NCBI GenBank assembly: GCA_009731375.1
Contig: BJOX01000316.1
Span: forward strand, 357,325 to 421,324
Direction of reading: 5' to 3'
Source: Paulinella micropora
Lineage: Eukaryota; Cercozoa; Imbricatea; Euglyphida
DNA length: 64,000 nucleotides
How positions within the stretch are numbered: the first letter of the stretch is position 1; every line of letters starts with the position of its first letter. The notes beneath the pieces were generated by a model. The model had not been told where the DNA came from. It searched no databases and was given only the letters and a program-made list of their open reading frames with translations. Of this stretch, positions 1 through 7,852 are shown piece after piece. The translations under genes were made by a program, and so were the position numbers.

Positions 1-2
1 TG

Positions 3-2567
3 GTGATCAACGGTCACACGGGGATGGGCAAAACACACGTGGGCTTCGCTGCAGTTCGCGAAATGCTATCGCAGAACCCCACCGCCAAGATCGTCTGGGT
101 CGTCGGCCGAACGTCGCAGGCCCAGAACTCGGACAAGCGGCTGGAGAAGTACCTAGCGGACCATGGGATATCCGCTGGTGTGATCATGTACGAAAACGCT
201 AGCAGGAAGGAGATCTAGGAGGCGCGCATCATCATAATCCAGTACGAGTCTATCTGGAAGCTACTGTCTGCCTCAGCACAGGCCAAGCACAGGGCGGAGT
301 TCCAGTTGTACCAGATGGTGGTGGTCGACGAAGCGATGCTCATCTTCAACCAGAGCATTTCTGTCGAGACCAACGGGGACAACCTGAGACAGAACGACGT
401 CATCTTCAGAGCGCTGTGCGGGATGGCCGAGAGGGTGCTTATTTTGGACAAGGACTGCGACAAGTCGCCGCACCTGCGCGACTGGTTGTTGTGCGACGGG
501 GGCGGAGTCGCCAGAAGGGAAGGAAAAGCGTCACTGGAGGAGGCACAAAACGACATACGGTTCCACTACTACAAGTACGTGCCCCTACACCTGCGGAGAG
601 GCTTGCTGGTGGTATCTGAATTTGATGACTGGCTGAGGAGAATTACAGATGGCCTGCGCAACGGGCACAAGATGATGGTCGCATGCCACACACAGCGAGC
701 GGCGGCGGCCCTGTACGACACGCTACAAAAGCTGTTCCCTGATCTCGCGCCCGTGAGGCCATGCGCGCCCGGCACGAGAGGCAACGTTCGGACGACTGTC
801 AACAGAGACCCGAAGAAGCGCACCCGGGAAGAGAAGGAGATCTACGAGCGAGAGAACAGGATCAGGGCTACGTGGTCGGACAAGGCAGACATCAGGTTGC
901 TGGACGGCCAGACTTGCAAGAGCACCAGTAAGTTCCTGATGTCGACTATCAATGACTTCTTCAAAAACGACCCAGCCAAAGAGAAGACGCCCCGCCTACT
1001 GATTTACACGAGCAAGATGTGCGTGGCGGTGGATATACAGACCCTGGTCGACCAAGTCTTCCTGCACTGCGCGTACGAAAAGGAGATTTCGAAACTGGGC
1101 CCACCGGCGCGGATCATGGCGCAGATGCTAATGAGAGCGCGTCGGGTCAGGGACTCGACCATCTACGCGTACTTTGGCGAAGGCGGGATCCCGGCCCCTC
1201 GCTGTTTCGAGAGCAGACAGGAGACGACTCTGCCCTGGGAACACTGCGAGGTTTTCGAGCAGTACGAGGCCAACTACTCTGCCAAGGAGGCGCGCATGAG
1301 GGCTCTGCACAGAGTCAAAGGCGTGCTTACGCCCTGGTGCGTGATTGACAGTGGCTACGACTGGGTGCGGGTGGAGGATCAGGCGGGCGTTTCCAGGATG
1401 ATCGAGGTGCCCAGTTCACTGAAGCTGCGGCTGATCGCGTCCTTAGCGGAGCAGCGGCGCTGCAGGGGTCCTGCCATGTGGGATTGGCTCATCCAGGATT
1501 TCCAGTTGGTCTTGCCGCCTATCATGACGGACGAGGAGCGCAAAAAGAAAGCAGACGACAAAGCGAAACAGAAGAAAGAAGAGAAGGAGGCAAAGATCCA
1601 GCTAGAGCAGGAACTAGAAGAGGGCGGAGAGAAGTTGGTACCGCCACCTCCACTCTGTCTCATGGGGGTAGTGATCAGGGACGTAGTGAAGTGGGGGTTG
1701 CTGACGGTAGAGAGCGCTCGTACACGCGCGGACTTTCTGTTCAGGTCTCGTGGACCCAACGACCATGAAAAAATCGAGTATGCCATGATGAGCACCTTTG
1801 CCCGCTACCCTGGCGTCCACACAGTGCTGAAGAAAGCGGCAGCAGAGTACAGGAAAAAGCGCGCCGAGCTGCAAGGAGCGCCTGTCCACGATCCCGCCAA
1901 GCTACAAAACGATCTTGCCTGGCTACGGCACAAGTGGGTAAAAGGGGTTAAGTCCTTCTACCAGCAGTGCAAGGACAAAGTGGATATTTTGGACCAGCTG
2001 GCCCTCGTGAAAGGCGACGTGAGACTGGCCGAGCAACTGGACAGGGCCGACAGACAGATCGCCGCGCTGTGCAAGAGCCACGTCGGTTTGTACAAGGCGG
2101 TGAGCGGGCTCGCGGAAGTATTCGAGGTGAATTCGGTCCAAGACCTATTCAAGGACAGTAAGACGGTGTATAGCAACGAGCTGCTTGAATCGGAGCTAGT
2201 GCGCAAGCTCGCGGGAGACGCGGTCCTCGCCGGGCCCAAGATCCCCTTCAAGAAAAGGGAGTTTGCCACAAACAAGGCAGCCCTCAAGTACCTACTGGGC
2301 TGCGTCGGCTACGAGAATGTTTCCACCGGGAAAAGCAAAAGGTCACAGAAAGACGGTGATAGGGAGAGCCACCGCACGTTTACTATACAGCCAATCGCCT
2401 CGGTGCACGACGTGCAGCGATATCATGATGAGTTCTACCAGGAGGATGCAAACAAGGTGCTCATGAAGAGCACGAAACGCAAGAACAAGTCCCAGGAGAA
2501 CCAGAACGTGAGCAGCAAGAGACAGAGGCTCGAAGGTGAACACGTGACCGCTGACGCGAACGTGTGA
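3..2567 (+). CDS. UL9/origin-binding-protein-like superfamily 2 helicase, 5' partial, interrupted by in-frame TAG
   Basis: The frame enters from the left edge with a Walker A motif (GHTGMGKTH, about residues 4-12) and continues to a DEA-type Walker B (VVVDEAM, near 318-340). Later blocks match the herpesvirus origin-binding helicase family: a motif III-like ERVLILDKD, a TSKMCVAVD block near 1,010-1,035 and a QMLMRARRVRDSTIYAY block (motif VI region) near 1,120-1,170. The C-terminal third is charged and helical and ends with basic clusters (KRKNK, KRQR) that could be nuclear localisation signals. Family role: ATP-driven DNA unwinding, often origin recognition, during viral replication. A TAG at 216-218 splits the frame between Walker A and Walker B while both sides stay in the same frame. 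This is a decayed copy, a sequencing error or readthrough. The true start lies outside the window. Confidence 0.8.
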
Positions 2568-2640
2568 AAAAGACACTTTTATAAAAAAAACCGGAAATCT
2601 TATTAACAAAAAAATGCGTGCCTAGAAAACATAGGACAGA

Positions 2641-2707
2641 AGAGGGATTTGAACTGTGACAATTAAATCTTGTCTATCTTGTTTTTATCCAATTGAGCCA
2701 TGCAACC
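2641..2707 (-). other. tRNA-like segment with A-box and B-box matches
   Basis: Read on the minus strand this stretch has TGGCTCAATTGG (a good A-box/D-arm match) followed about 40 nt later by AGTTCAAATCC (B-box/T-loop-like), with a perfect 5-bp stem GACAA/TTGTC around a 7-nt loop between them. The acceptor, D and T stems do not pair, so it is at best a degenerate tRNA or chance. It overlaps the start of the next gene and its probable promoter. Confidence 0.25.
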
Positions 2708-3041
2708 AGACACACAGACTTCTACTAGAGATAACTCTCTATTATTCGCGGCCGGCTGCCTACCCGCCCGGTTCTTACTGGCCAAAGTGGCACTGGACTC
2801 GGCCGGCCCGACCAAAGATAAATTGAGGCTACTTTCGCTCGTGCCGGCAGCCGTCTGGTTATCAGGCGTGATGGACAAACAAGAAGAAGGCTTCCTGGGT
2901 GGCAAGGTGTGGTGGGGCAAGAACCGGGTGATTCATGGGATTCTCTATCTGATTTTCGCAGCTACTGGGAAAGGAGAACTACTATTAACAGATGCAGTGC
3001 TGGCTACCTACTTTGGCTTCCAGCATTTTAGCAGCGAATGA
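2700..3041 (+). CDS. Small membrane-associated protein, unknown function
   Basis: A 113-residue protein starting at the first ATG after an AAATCTTG-type promoter motif. The N-terminus is polar. The middle (residues about 25-60) and C-terminal half (residues about 75-105, with IHGILYLIFA and LLTDAVLATYFGF) are hydrophobic, suggesting two or three membrane-spanning helices. A conserved-looking WW..NR.IHG pattern resembles small membrane proteins of nucleocytoviruses, but I cannot assign a family. It sits between the helicase and the RNR large-subunit gene on the same strand, with about 130 bp before and 40 bp after it. Confidence 0.6.
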   Translation: MQPDTQTSTRDNSLLFAAGCLPARFLLAKVALDSAGPTKDKLRLLSLVPAAVWLSGVMDKQEEGFLGGKVWWGKNRVIHGILYLIFAATGKGELLLTDAVLATYFGFQHFSSE

Positions 3042-3080
3042 TTTTTTTTCTCTTGTGTCATTAATGCAAGCACGCGCGAA

Positions 3081-4514
3081 ATGCAAGTCCGAAAAAGAGA
3101 TGGCTCGTTGGAGCCGATTTTTTTTGACAAAGTGCTGCATCGCATCTCGCTCCTCGCAACTGATCTGTCAGGCGCGAGCGCGGTCGAGGTGGCCCGACAA
3201 ACAATCGCGGGCATACGAGAAGGAATCTCGACCTCCGAATTGGATGGACTCGCCGCCTCGAGCTGTGCGGCGCTGGCCTCGTACCACCCTGACTATGCAC
3301 TGCTCGGTGGCAGAATCGCTGCTAGTGACCTCCAAAAAAGTTGTCCGGCCACGTTCCGGGACGCGATGGACCGTCTGCGCCTATCGCTGGTGCCCAGCTT
3401 TTCGGTGTTTGTCGACAAGCACCAGGCTGCTTTAAATGAGACAGTTATGCCCGAAAGAGACCTCAATTTCGACTACTTCGGAATCAGCACGCTCAAGCAA
3501 GGCTACCTTCTTAGAGACGCCGACGACAAGATTTGCGAGACGCCGCAATACTTGTACATGCGACTCGCGGTGGCGCTTCATCACGGCCCGGAAGAAAGCG
3601 AAGACACTGTCTTGTGCAAGATACGCGAGACCTACAATCTCTTGAGTGCCGGCCTGTACAGCCATGCTTCGCCAACGATGTTCAACGCCGGCCTGCGCCG
3701 GAACCAGCAGCTGGCTTCGTGTTTCCTGTTGCCGGTTCGAAATGATAGCCTCGATGCGATCTTCACGACAGTGAAAGACTGTGCAATTATTTCAAAACAC
3801 GCAGGAGGTATTGGGTTGTACATCGGCAACGTGCGAGCGGCAGGATCGAAGATCTACGGGACGGGGGGCAAAAGCGACGGGATTCTGCCACTCGCGCGTA
3901 TTTTGAACGAGACGAGTCGTTACGCCAATCAGTCAGGACGCAGGAAAGGGGCGTTTGCTGTGTACATGGCCCCTTGGCACAAGGACATCTACGACTTCCT
4001 TGCCTTGCGTCAGAATACAGGTGCAGCGGAAACGAGAGCACGGGATCTGTTTACGGCGCTGATGATACCAGATCTCTTCATGCAGCGAGTGCGCGATGAC
4101 GGCGACTTCACGTTGTTTTGTCCGACCGAGGTACCGGGTCTAGATGAGTGCTGGGGCAAGTTCTGGGAGTCTCGGTACATCCACGCCGAGAAAACACAAA
4201 AGGGCCAAAAAGTGAAAGCCCGGCACCTATGGTCTGCCATCCTCAAATCACAGATTGAGACAGGCACGCCGTATATCATTTACCGAGACCACGCCAACGC
4301 GAAAAGTAATCAACAGCATACTGGAGTTATTCAGAATTCAAATTTATGCGCGGAGATCATGGAAGTGAGCTCGTCCGAAGAGATAGCTGTCTGCAACCTC
4401 GCGTCGCTGTGCCTGCCCCGCTTCGTCACAGAGGACAAGAAAATCGACATCAGCCTCCTCCACTCTGTCACGCGCAGTGCGGTAAGGGCCTTAGACCGCA
4501 TCATCGACTTGACG
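3081..4514 (+). CDS. Ribonucleotide reductase large subunit (class I, R1), N-terminal part, cut by assembly gap
   Basis: Reduces ribonucleoside diphosphates to deoxynucleotides with the small subunit encoded at 25,943. The N-terminus is an ATP-cone (MQVRKRDGSLEPIFFDKVLHRI, residues about 1-90) for allosteric control. The barrel follows, with the cysteine of QQLASCFLL, the radical-site block NSNLCAEI and the partner cysteine in IAVCNLASLCLP. The frame runs about 478 codons to ALDRIIDLT and then hits a 10-N gap. The family is normally about 750-800 residues, so roughly the last third is missing here. The extreme C-terminus lies nearby in opposite orientation (4,717-5,022), indicating an inversion or misassembly with some 170 residues lost. 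Confidence 0.93.
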
Positions 4515-4524
4515 NNNNNNNNNN
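4515..4524. other. Assembly gap (10 N)
   Basis: Ten N of presumably arbitrary length. It coincides with one breakpoint of the apparent inversion of 4,525-5,022. Judged by the two broken genes on its flanks, the missing sequence should hold the RNR large-subunit middle and probably the middle of the ssDNA-binding-like protein. Confidence 0.95.
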
Positions 4525-4716
4525 ACAGCGCTCTGCAGCAAGGGTGAGAAAGTCACTCTGTCGTGGCGCGTATTGCAGATTCGGAAACAAGCTGATGGAC
4601 TGGGCTACCCAGACCAAGAAATTTCGGAAAAGGAAGCTTTTGGTGTGTCTCTGTCCGGTGATGAAAACAGTGAGGGCGGCGCCAGTGCCATGGACTTGTC
4701 TGTAGATCTGATTTAA
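4525..4716 (+). pseudogene. C-terminal fragment of ssDNA-binding-like protein, displaced by inversion
   Basis: Reading from the gap in the frame starting at 4,525 gives 63 codons ending at TAA 4,714-4,716. The fragment has a GEKVTLSWRVLQIRK block and an acidic tail ending SAMDLSVDLI. The lysine-glycine start followed by alternating hydrophobics and a Trp is like the C-terminal strand region of the ssDNA-binding-like proteins of nucleocytoviruses, and the acidic tail is typical of SSBs. It is on the opposite strand from the N-terminal part at 5,023-5,311. Inverting 4,525-5,022 would put both on the minus strand in the right order. The assignment as a partner fragment is inference. Confidence 0.5.
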
Positions 4717-5022
4717 TTAAACTGTGCACATGACACACACATCACCGGTACATGACTGCTTGGCACTAGTGGCCGCCTTGGTTCGAAGGTAGTAACAACC
4801 GGTCTTTAGGCCTAGTTCCCAGGCACAGAAATGACTACTAGACAGTTTGCGCTCGGTCACGTTTTCAAAATACACGTTGAGGCTCTGGGACTGGCACACG
4901 TAAGGCCCGCGCCCGGCGGATAGTTGCAGCTGTGTCTTCATCGGCACTTCAAAGACCGTCTTGAAGACTTGCTTTACGTCCTCTGGTATAGTCGCGATGT
5001 TCTGGACAGAGCCGTCGTTCGT
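4717..5022 (-). pseudogene. C-terminal fragment of ribonucleotide reductase large subunit, inverted relative to its N-terminal part
   Basis: On the minus strand, codons from 5,022 to the stop at 4,717 read TNDGSVQNIATIPEDVKQ and then an SAGRGPYVCQSQSLNVYF block and a LGLKTGCYYLRT block. These are the hallmark C-terminal blocks of class I R1 (NDGSIQNI, DQSQSLN, GLKTGMYYLR). It ends with a CVMC pair like the redox-active C-terminal cysteines. There is no start of its own: a TAG lies immediately upstream in this frame. It is therefore the missing tail of the gene at 3,081, present in inverted orientation. Confidence 0.88.
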
Positions 5023-5311
5023 CTATGGAACGCAGCACCTTAAACGCCTGCAGCACCTCGCCATACTGTTGCGCGTGTTTGAAGTCAAGGTCAACGGTTG
5101 ATTTCGCCGTTTTGTTGCCTTGGTCGTACGTCGAGGGGTCCCAGGCCAGCTGAAGCGCCGGGAGCACGAGCGTTAGTGACCTTTCGCCGTAGCACAAATT
5201 TGAAAATATGCTCCCATACGCAGTTCTGGGCACGTCCGACAGGCGGAGCTTTTTCGGGTTGGCGGCCGGGTCAAAGGGCCTGACTTGGCTGTTGTCTACG
5301 ACGAGGGACAT
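5023..5311 (-). pseudogene. N-terminal part of putative ssDNA-binding protein, truncated at inversion breakpoint
   Basis: Starts at ATG 5,309-5,311 and reads about 96 codons (KKLRLSDVPRTAYGSIF, LCYGERSLTLVLPALQLAW, then a TAKSTVDLDF strand) before it merges at about 5,023 into R1 coding sequence in another frame. The open frame continues out of phase to 4,949, but that tail is spurious. The strand-rich pattern with a basic start and an LxxP..QLAWDP turn resembles the ssDNA-binding-like proteins of large DNA viruses (I3/ICP8-type functional analogues), but similarity is weak. It is divergent from the clamp gene at 5,460, an expected replication-gene neighbourhood. Confidence 0.5.
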
Positions 5312-5459
5312 TGGTTGAATTCTGGCCTGGATCTCTCTCTCTCTTTAAATGGGATATACACGCGACTTCTTTTAAATCTCAAACTTTAAATGGCAGCCGT
5401 TGGAAACCCGAAAAAAAAAAAGGAAACGGAAATAAGCGCGGCGCTTACTCGGTCAAAAA

Positions 5460-6440
5460 ATGAGCTACCGCTTTCTGTGGAGGTCCAAGTCCAACGGCGT
5501 CGCTTTCCGCCGGGCACTCGACTCGCTGTCCCCGCTGCTGCTGGAGGCTCGTGTCGAAGCGACCGTCGACAAGCTTGTCCTGTGCAGTGCAGCCGATGGG
5601 CTGGTTGCTCAGTTTGTGGTACCCTTTTTGGGCACCGCTAACGGCGACTATGTCTCCCTCAGTGGCAACTCGTCCAAATGCGTGTTTTCGCTCGACCTGA
5701 AAGAAATCCAGTGCTGGCTGAGCACGTTTCGCGAGGGCATGACACTCGAGCTGTCAGTCGCGCTCGACAACAGGCTCTGTGTGAAATTTTACAACGAAGC
5801 CAAATCTTTCGAACATTACAGCGACCTGACCTCGCTGCTCGTGTCCCAAGAAGCGGCGTTCCTACCGACGACCGAGTGGACTGATGTCGACCGTCTAGTT
5901 GAAGTTAGCGGCCCTGCCCTTAATGCCGTGGTGCGCCATCATTCCAAGAGCAATTCGCACTGCCGTCTGTTCGTGGAAGGGGACAGGCTCTGTACCGAGT
6001 CCTCGCTGAGGGCAGTGGACGCGAGTCGGCTGGCACGCACCAGCCTTGGCGGCATCGCTCTGCTGGCAGAGGACAAGGAGTCGCTCTTGCGCTCGGACCT
6101 GTCGAAGACACCTACCGAGGCCGGCGACTGTGTCTACTCACTTGAAACGCTGAAGAAGGTGCTTAAAAGTTGTGCGTTTCAGGAGAAAAAGACTGGTCGA
6201 GTCTTGGTCGGCGCTGCGCCGAATGTGCTGCACCTCGTCTTCAAACGGGAAGGCGGTCCATGGCTCAAGTATGCTATTCTGGCAGACTCCGAGGGACCGC
6301 CGCCTCCCCTGCCTGCGCTGGCGCCCCTCGCCCTGACCACCGACGGCGCCGCCGAGGAGGAAGAACAGCGCAGGGTGGTCATCAAGCGCAAGAAGAAGAA
6401 CACGAAGCGGAAGAGAGACGAATGCCAGGCAGGCGCTTAA
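5460..6440 (+). CDS. PCNA-like DNA sliding clamp / processivity factor
   Basis: A 326-residue protein. Residues about 10-130 have the pattern of a clamp N-terminal domain: FRRALDSLSPLL, then VDKLVLCSAADGLVAQFVV, a strand-rich FSLDLKEIQCWL segment and a second similar half from about residue 150 (ALNAVVRHHSKSN, VYSLETLKKVLKSC, VLVGAAPNVLHLVF). Two-fold repetition, the typical size with a tail, and the position among replication genes support a clamp that tethers a DNA polymerase. The C-terminus carries an acidic run followed by KRKKKNTKRKRD, a likely nuclear localisation signal. Its last 59 bp overlap the convergent VLTF2-like gene. An AT-rich divergent spacer (5,312-5,459) is shared with the ssDNA-binding-like gene. 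Confidence 0.7.
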   Translation: MSYRFLWRSKSNGVAFRRALDSLSPLLLEARVEATVDKLVLCSAADGLVAQFVVPFLGTANGDYVSLSGNSSKCVFSLDLKEIQCWLSTFREGMTLELSVALDNRLCVKFYNEAKSFEHYSDLTSLLVSQEAAFLPTTEWTDVDRLVEVSGPALNAVVRHHSKSNSHCRLFVEGDRLCTESSLRAVDASRLARTSLGGIALLAEDKESLLRSDLSKTPTEAGDCVYSLETLKKVLKSCAFQEKKTGRVLVGAAPNVLHLVFKREGGPWLKYAILADSEGPPPPLPALAPLALTTDGAAEEEEQRRVVIKRKKKNTKRKRDECQAGA

Positions 6441-6855
6441 GGCGTCTCAGCATGTACTTTTTACCAGCGAGCTTACTAATAAACGTCTTTTGCGTTTCCT
6501 TTCTGTGCACCGGCACGTACCAATTGACTACCCGGCCCACGGCCCTGAAAGCCGAGATGTCCAGAGGTCCTCCGTAATCCACGAGCTCATGGCGCGGCGG
6601 CGCCGGTTGAACTAGCTGCTTGTGCAGATTGACTCTTAGGAACGAGTGCAAGAGGTCCATTGATCGTGAACGGATCGTCTCGGCAATCCCATATTCCGCG
6701 AAGGCCGCTGCACAACCGATACTACAAAAATGACCCCAGACGAACAGCTCTTCGTCTGCGTGGGCTATCGGCAAGCCATACCACTTGCCGTCATCCCGCG
6801 CGCAGCCATAGGAACAGTGCAGACACTTGCCCTTGTAAACTTCGGTGCCCTCCAT
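6382..6855 (-). CDS. VLTF2-like (poxvirus A1L-like) late transcription factor with MYM/FCS-type zinc finger
   Basis: A 157-residue protein. I take the ATG at 6,853-6,855 rather than the upstream TTG. Near the N-terminus is a CLHCSYGC cysteine cluster, then HFCSIGCAAAF, the FCS/MYM zinc-finger pattern. A leucine-rich SMDLLHSFLRVNLHK segment and then a PAPPRHELVDYGGPLDI block follow, which matches the conserved PAPPR.L...GG.L motif of viral late transcription factor 2 homologues in large DNA viruses. The expected role is activating late viral genes. It is divergent from the VLTF3-like gene 125 bp away, so the two late-factor genes probably share one bidirectional control region. Confidence 0.75.
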   Translation of the reverse strand: MEGTEVYKGKCLHCSYGCARDDGKWYGLPIAHADEELFVWGHFCSIGCAAAFAEYGIAETIRSRSMDLLHSFLRVNLHKQLVQPAPPRHELVDYGGPLDISAFRAVGRVVNWYVPVHRKETQKTFISKLAGKKYMLRRLKRLPGIRLSSASCSSSCA

Positions 6856-6980
6856 CTTTTTTGTGTGTGTCACTGGCAACTCCTCCTTTTTCCCTTGTGT
6901 TTCAAATCTTGAATCTTAAACGCTCGCGGTTCAAAGATCTGTTGCATTTCTTTCTCGCTAGCCGGCCGTCATTTTTGTAC

Positions 6981-7838
6981 ATGTCACACTGCGAACACGT
7001 CTGGACCTTCAGCTTAGCAACAACCGGTACGTACTGCTCCAAGTGTGGCCTGGTCAAGACAGAGCACGAGCTGTACACGTCGCAATGCTGGCTAGTCAAC
7101 GGCCAGATGCCCCGAGAGCAATCGGCCCCTCCCAGACATGTCGGCTACACGAGACTGAGCAGGTTCAGACAGATCACGCGCGAGACATTCAACCTGCGAG
7201 GTGTGAATCAGTCTGCGTCGTGTGTCAGCCCGGCCTTGTTAGCACAGGCGAGGCGCCTGGTCCACAAGTGGCGGGCACAGAGCCCGACGCCCGCTCGCCT
7301 CGCGTACATCTGGCGCCGAGAGAAGCTAGGCCCTTTAACCATCGACAAGGCCAGCCAGCTGTGCCACCTGCTCGGCTGCGGCCGGGGCCGGCGGGAGCCG
7401 AGCCAAGAGACGCTAGAGGAGTTGCAACGCCTCTTCAAAAAAGTCGACGCCTGCTGGCCCAGAGTGCTGAAGAAGCTGAGGGAGCGGTATGGGTGGGAGA
7501 GAAGATGTTTCGTGAGCTATCAGACGTTGCTGAGGGCTTTCCTGCTGCTGCTGGGCGAGGAAGAGCTAGCGGCACAAGTGCCAGAGCTGAAGCAGTTAGA
7601 GAGCCGCCACCGCGCCAACGCCATGTTCGCTCTGGTGTGCGAAGAACAAGGCTGGGATTTCATCCCTTTGACTGGTTCACTGAACGGCAGCGGCCTCGCG
7701 CGCCCGCTCGCGAGCCATCTTTTGTCTGGCCCGCACGCCAAGAAGAAGAAAAAGAAAAAGAAAAAAAAGAAAAAGACGCCGGCCGTGGGTGTTGTGGCTA
7801 TTGCTGAAAAAACAAATCTTGTATCATCTAGTCATTAA
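6981..7838 (+). CDS. VLTF3-like (poxvirus A2L-like) late transcription factor
   Basis: A 285-residue protein from ATG 6,981, the Met directly before the zinc ribbon. The N-terminal ribbon has Cys4/His6 and Cys19/Cys22. The C-terminal half carries the diagnostic VLTF3 signature: FVSYQTLLRAFLLLLGEEEL, a PELKQLESRHRAN segment, then EEQGWDFIP. These correspond to the family's YxxLLYKFCQML, FPLLK and CEELGWEFIP blocks. The tail is a run of lysines, a plausible nuclear signal. Upstream, AAATCTTGAAT at 6,904-6,914 fits the recurring promoter motif. Family role: transcription of virion genes late in infection. Confidence 0.88.
   Translation: MSHCEHVWTFSLATTGTYCSKCGLVKTEHELYTSQCWLVNGQMPREQSAPPRHVGYTRLSRFRQITRETFNLRGVNQSASCVSPALLAQARRLVHKWRAQSPTPARLAYIWRREKLGPLTIDKASQLCHLLGCGRGRREPSQETLEELQRLFKKVDACWPRVLKKLRERYGWERRCFVSYQTLLRAFLLLLGEEELAAQVPELKQLESRHRANAMFALVCEEQGWDFIPLTGSLNGSGLARPLASHLLSGPHAKKKKKKKKKKKKTPAVGVVAIAEKTNLVSSSH
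7814..7824 (+). promoter_or_regulatory. Candidate viral promoter motif AAATCTTGTAT
   Basis: AAATCTTGTAT lies 28 bp before the recombinase ATG. Close variants precede many genes in the block: 2,665, 6,904, 17,495, 18,729, 19,686, 21,751 and 24,778. The shared core is an A-rich run followed by TCTTG. Confidence 0.4.
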
Positions 7839-7852
7839 AGAGGAAGAAGACC

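Noticed and set aside
4949-5022. Continuation of the 5,311 minus-strand frame to 4,949 as a 120-residue protein
   Set aside because: The last 24 codons are an out-of-phase reading of the ribonucleotide reductase C-terminal segment.
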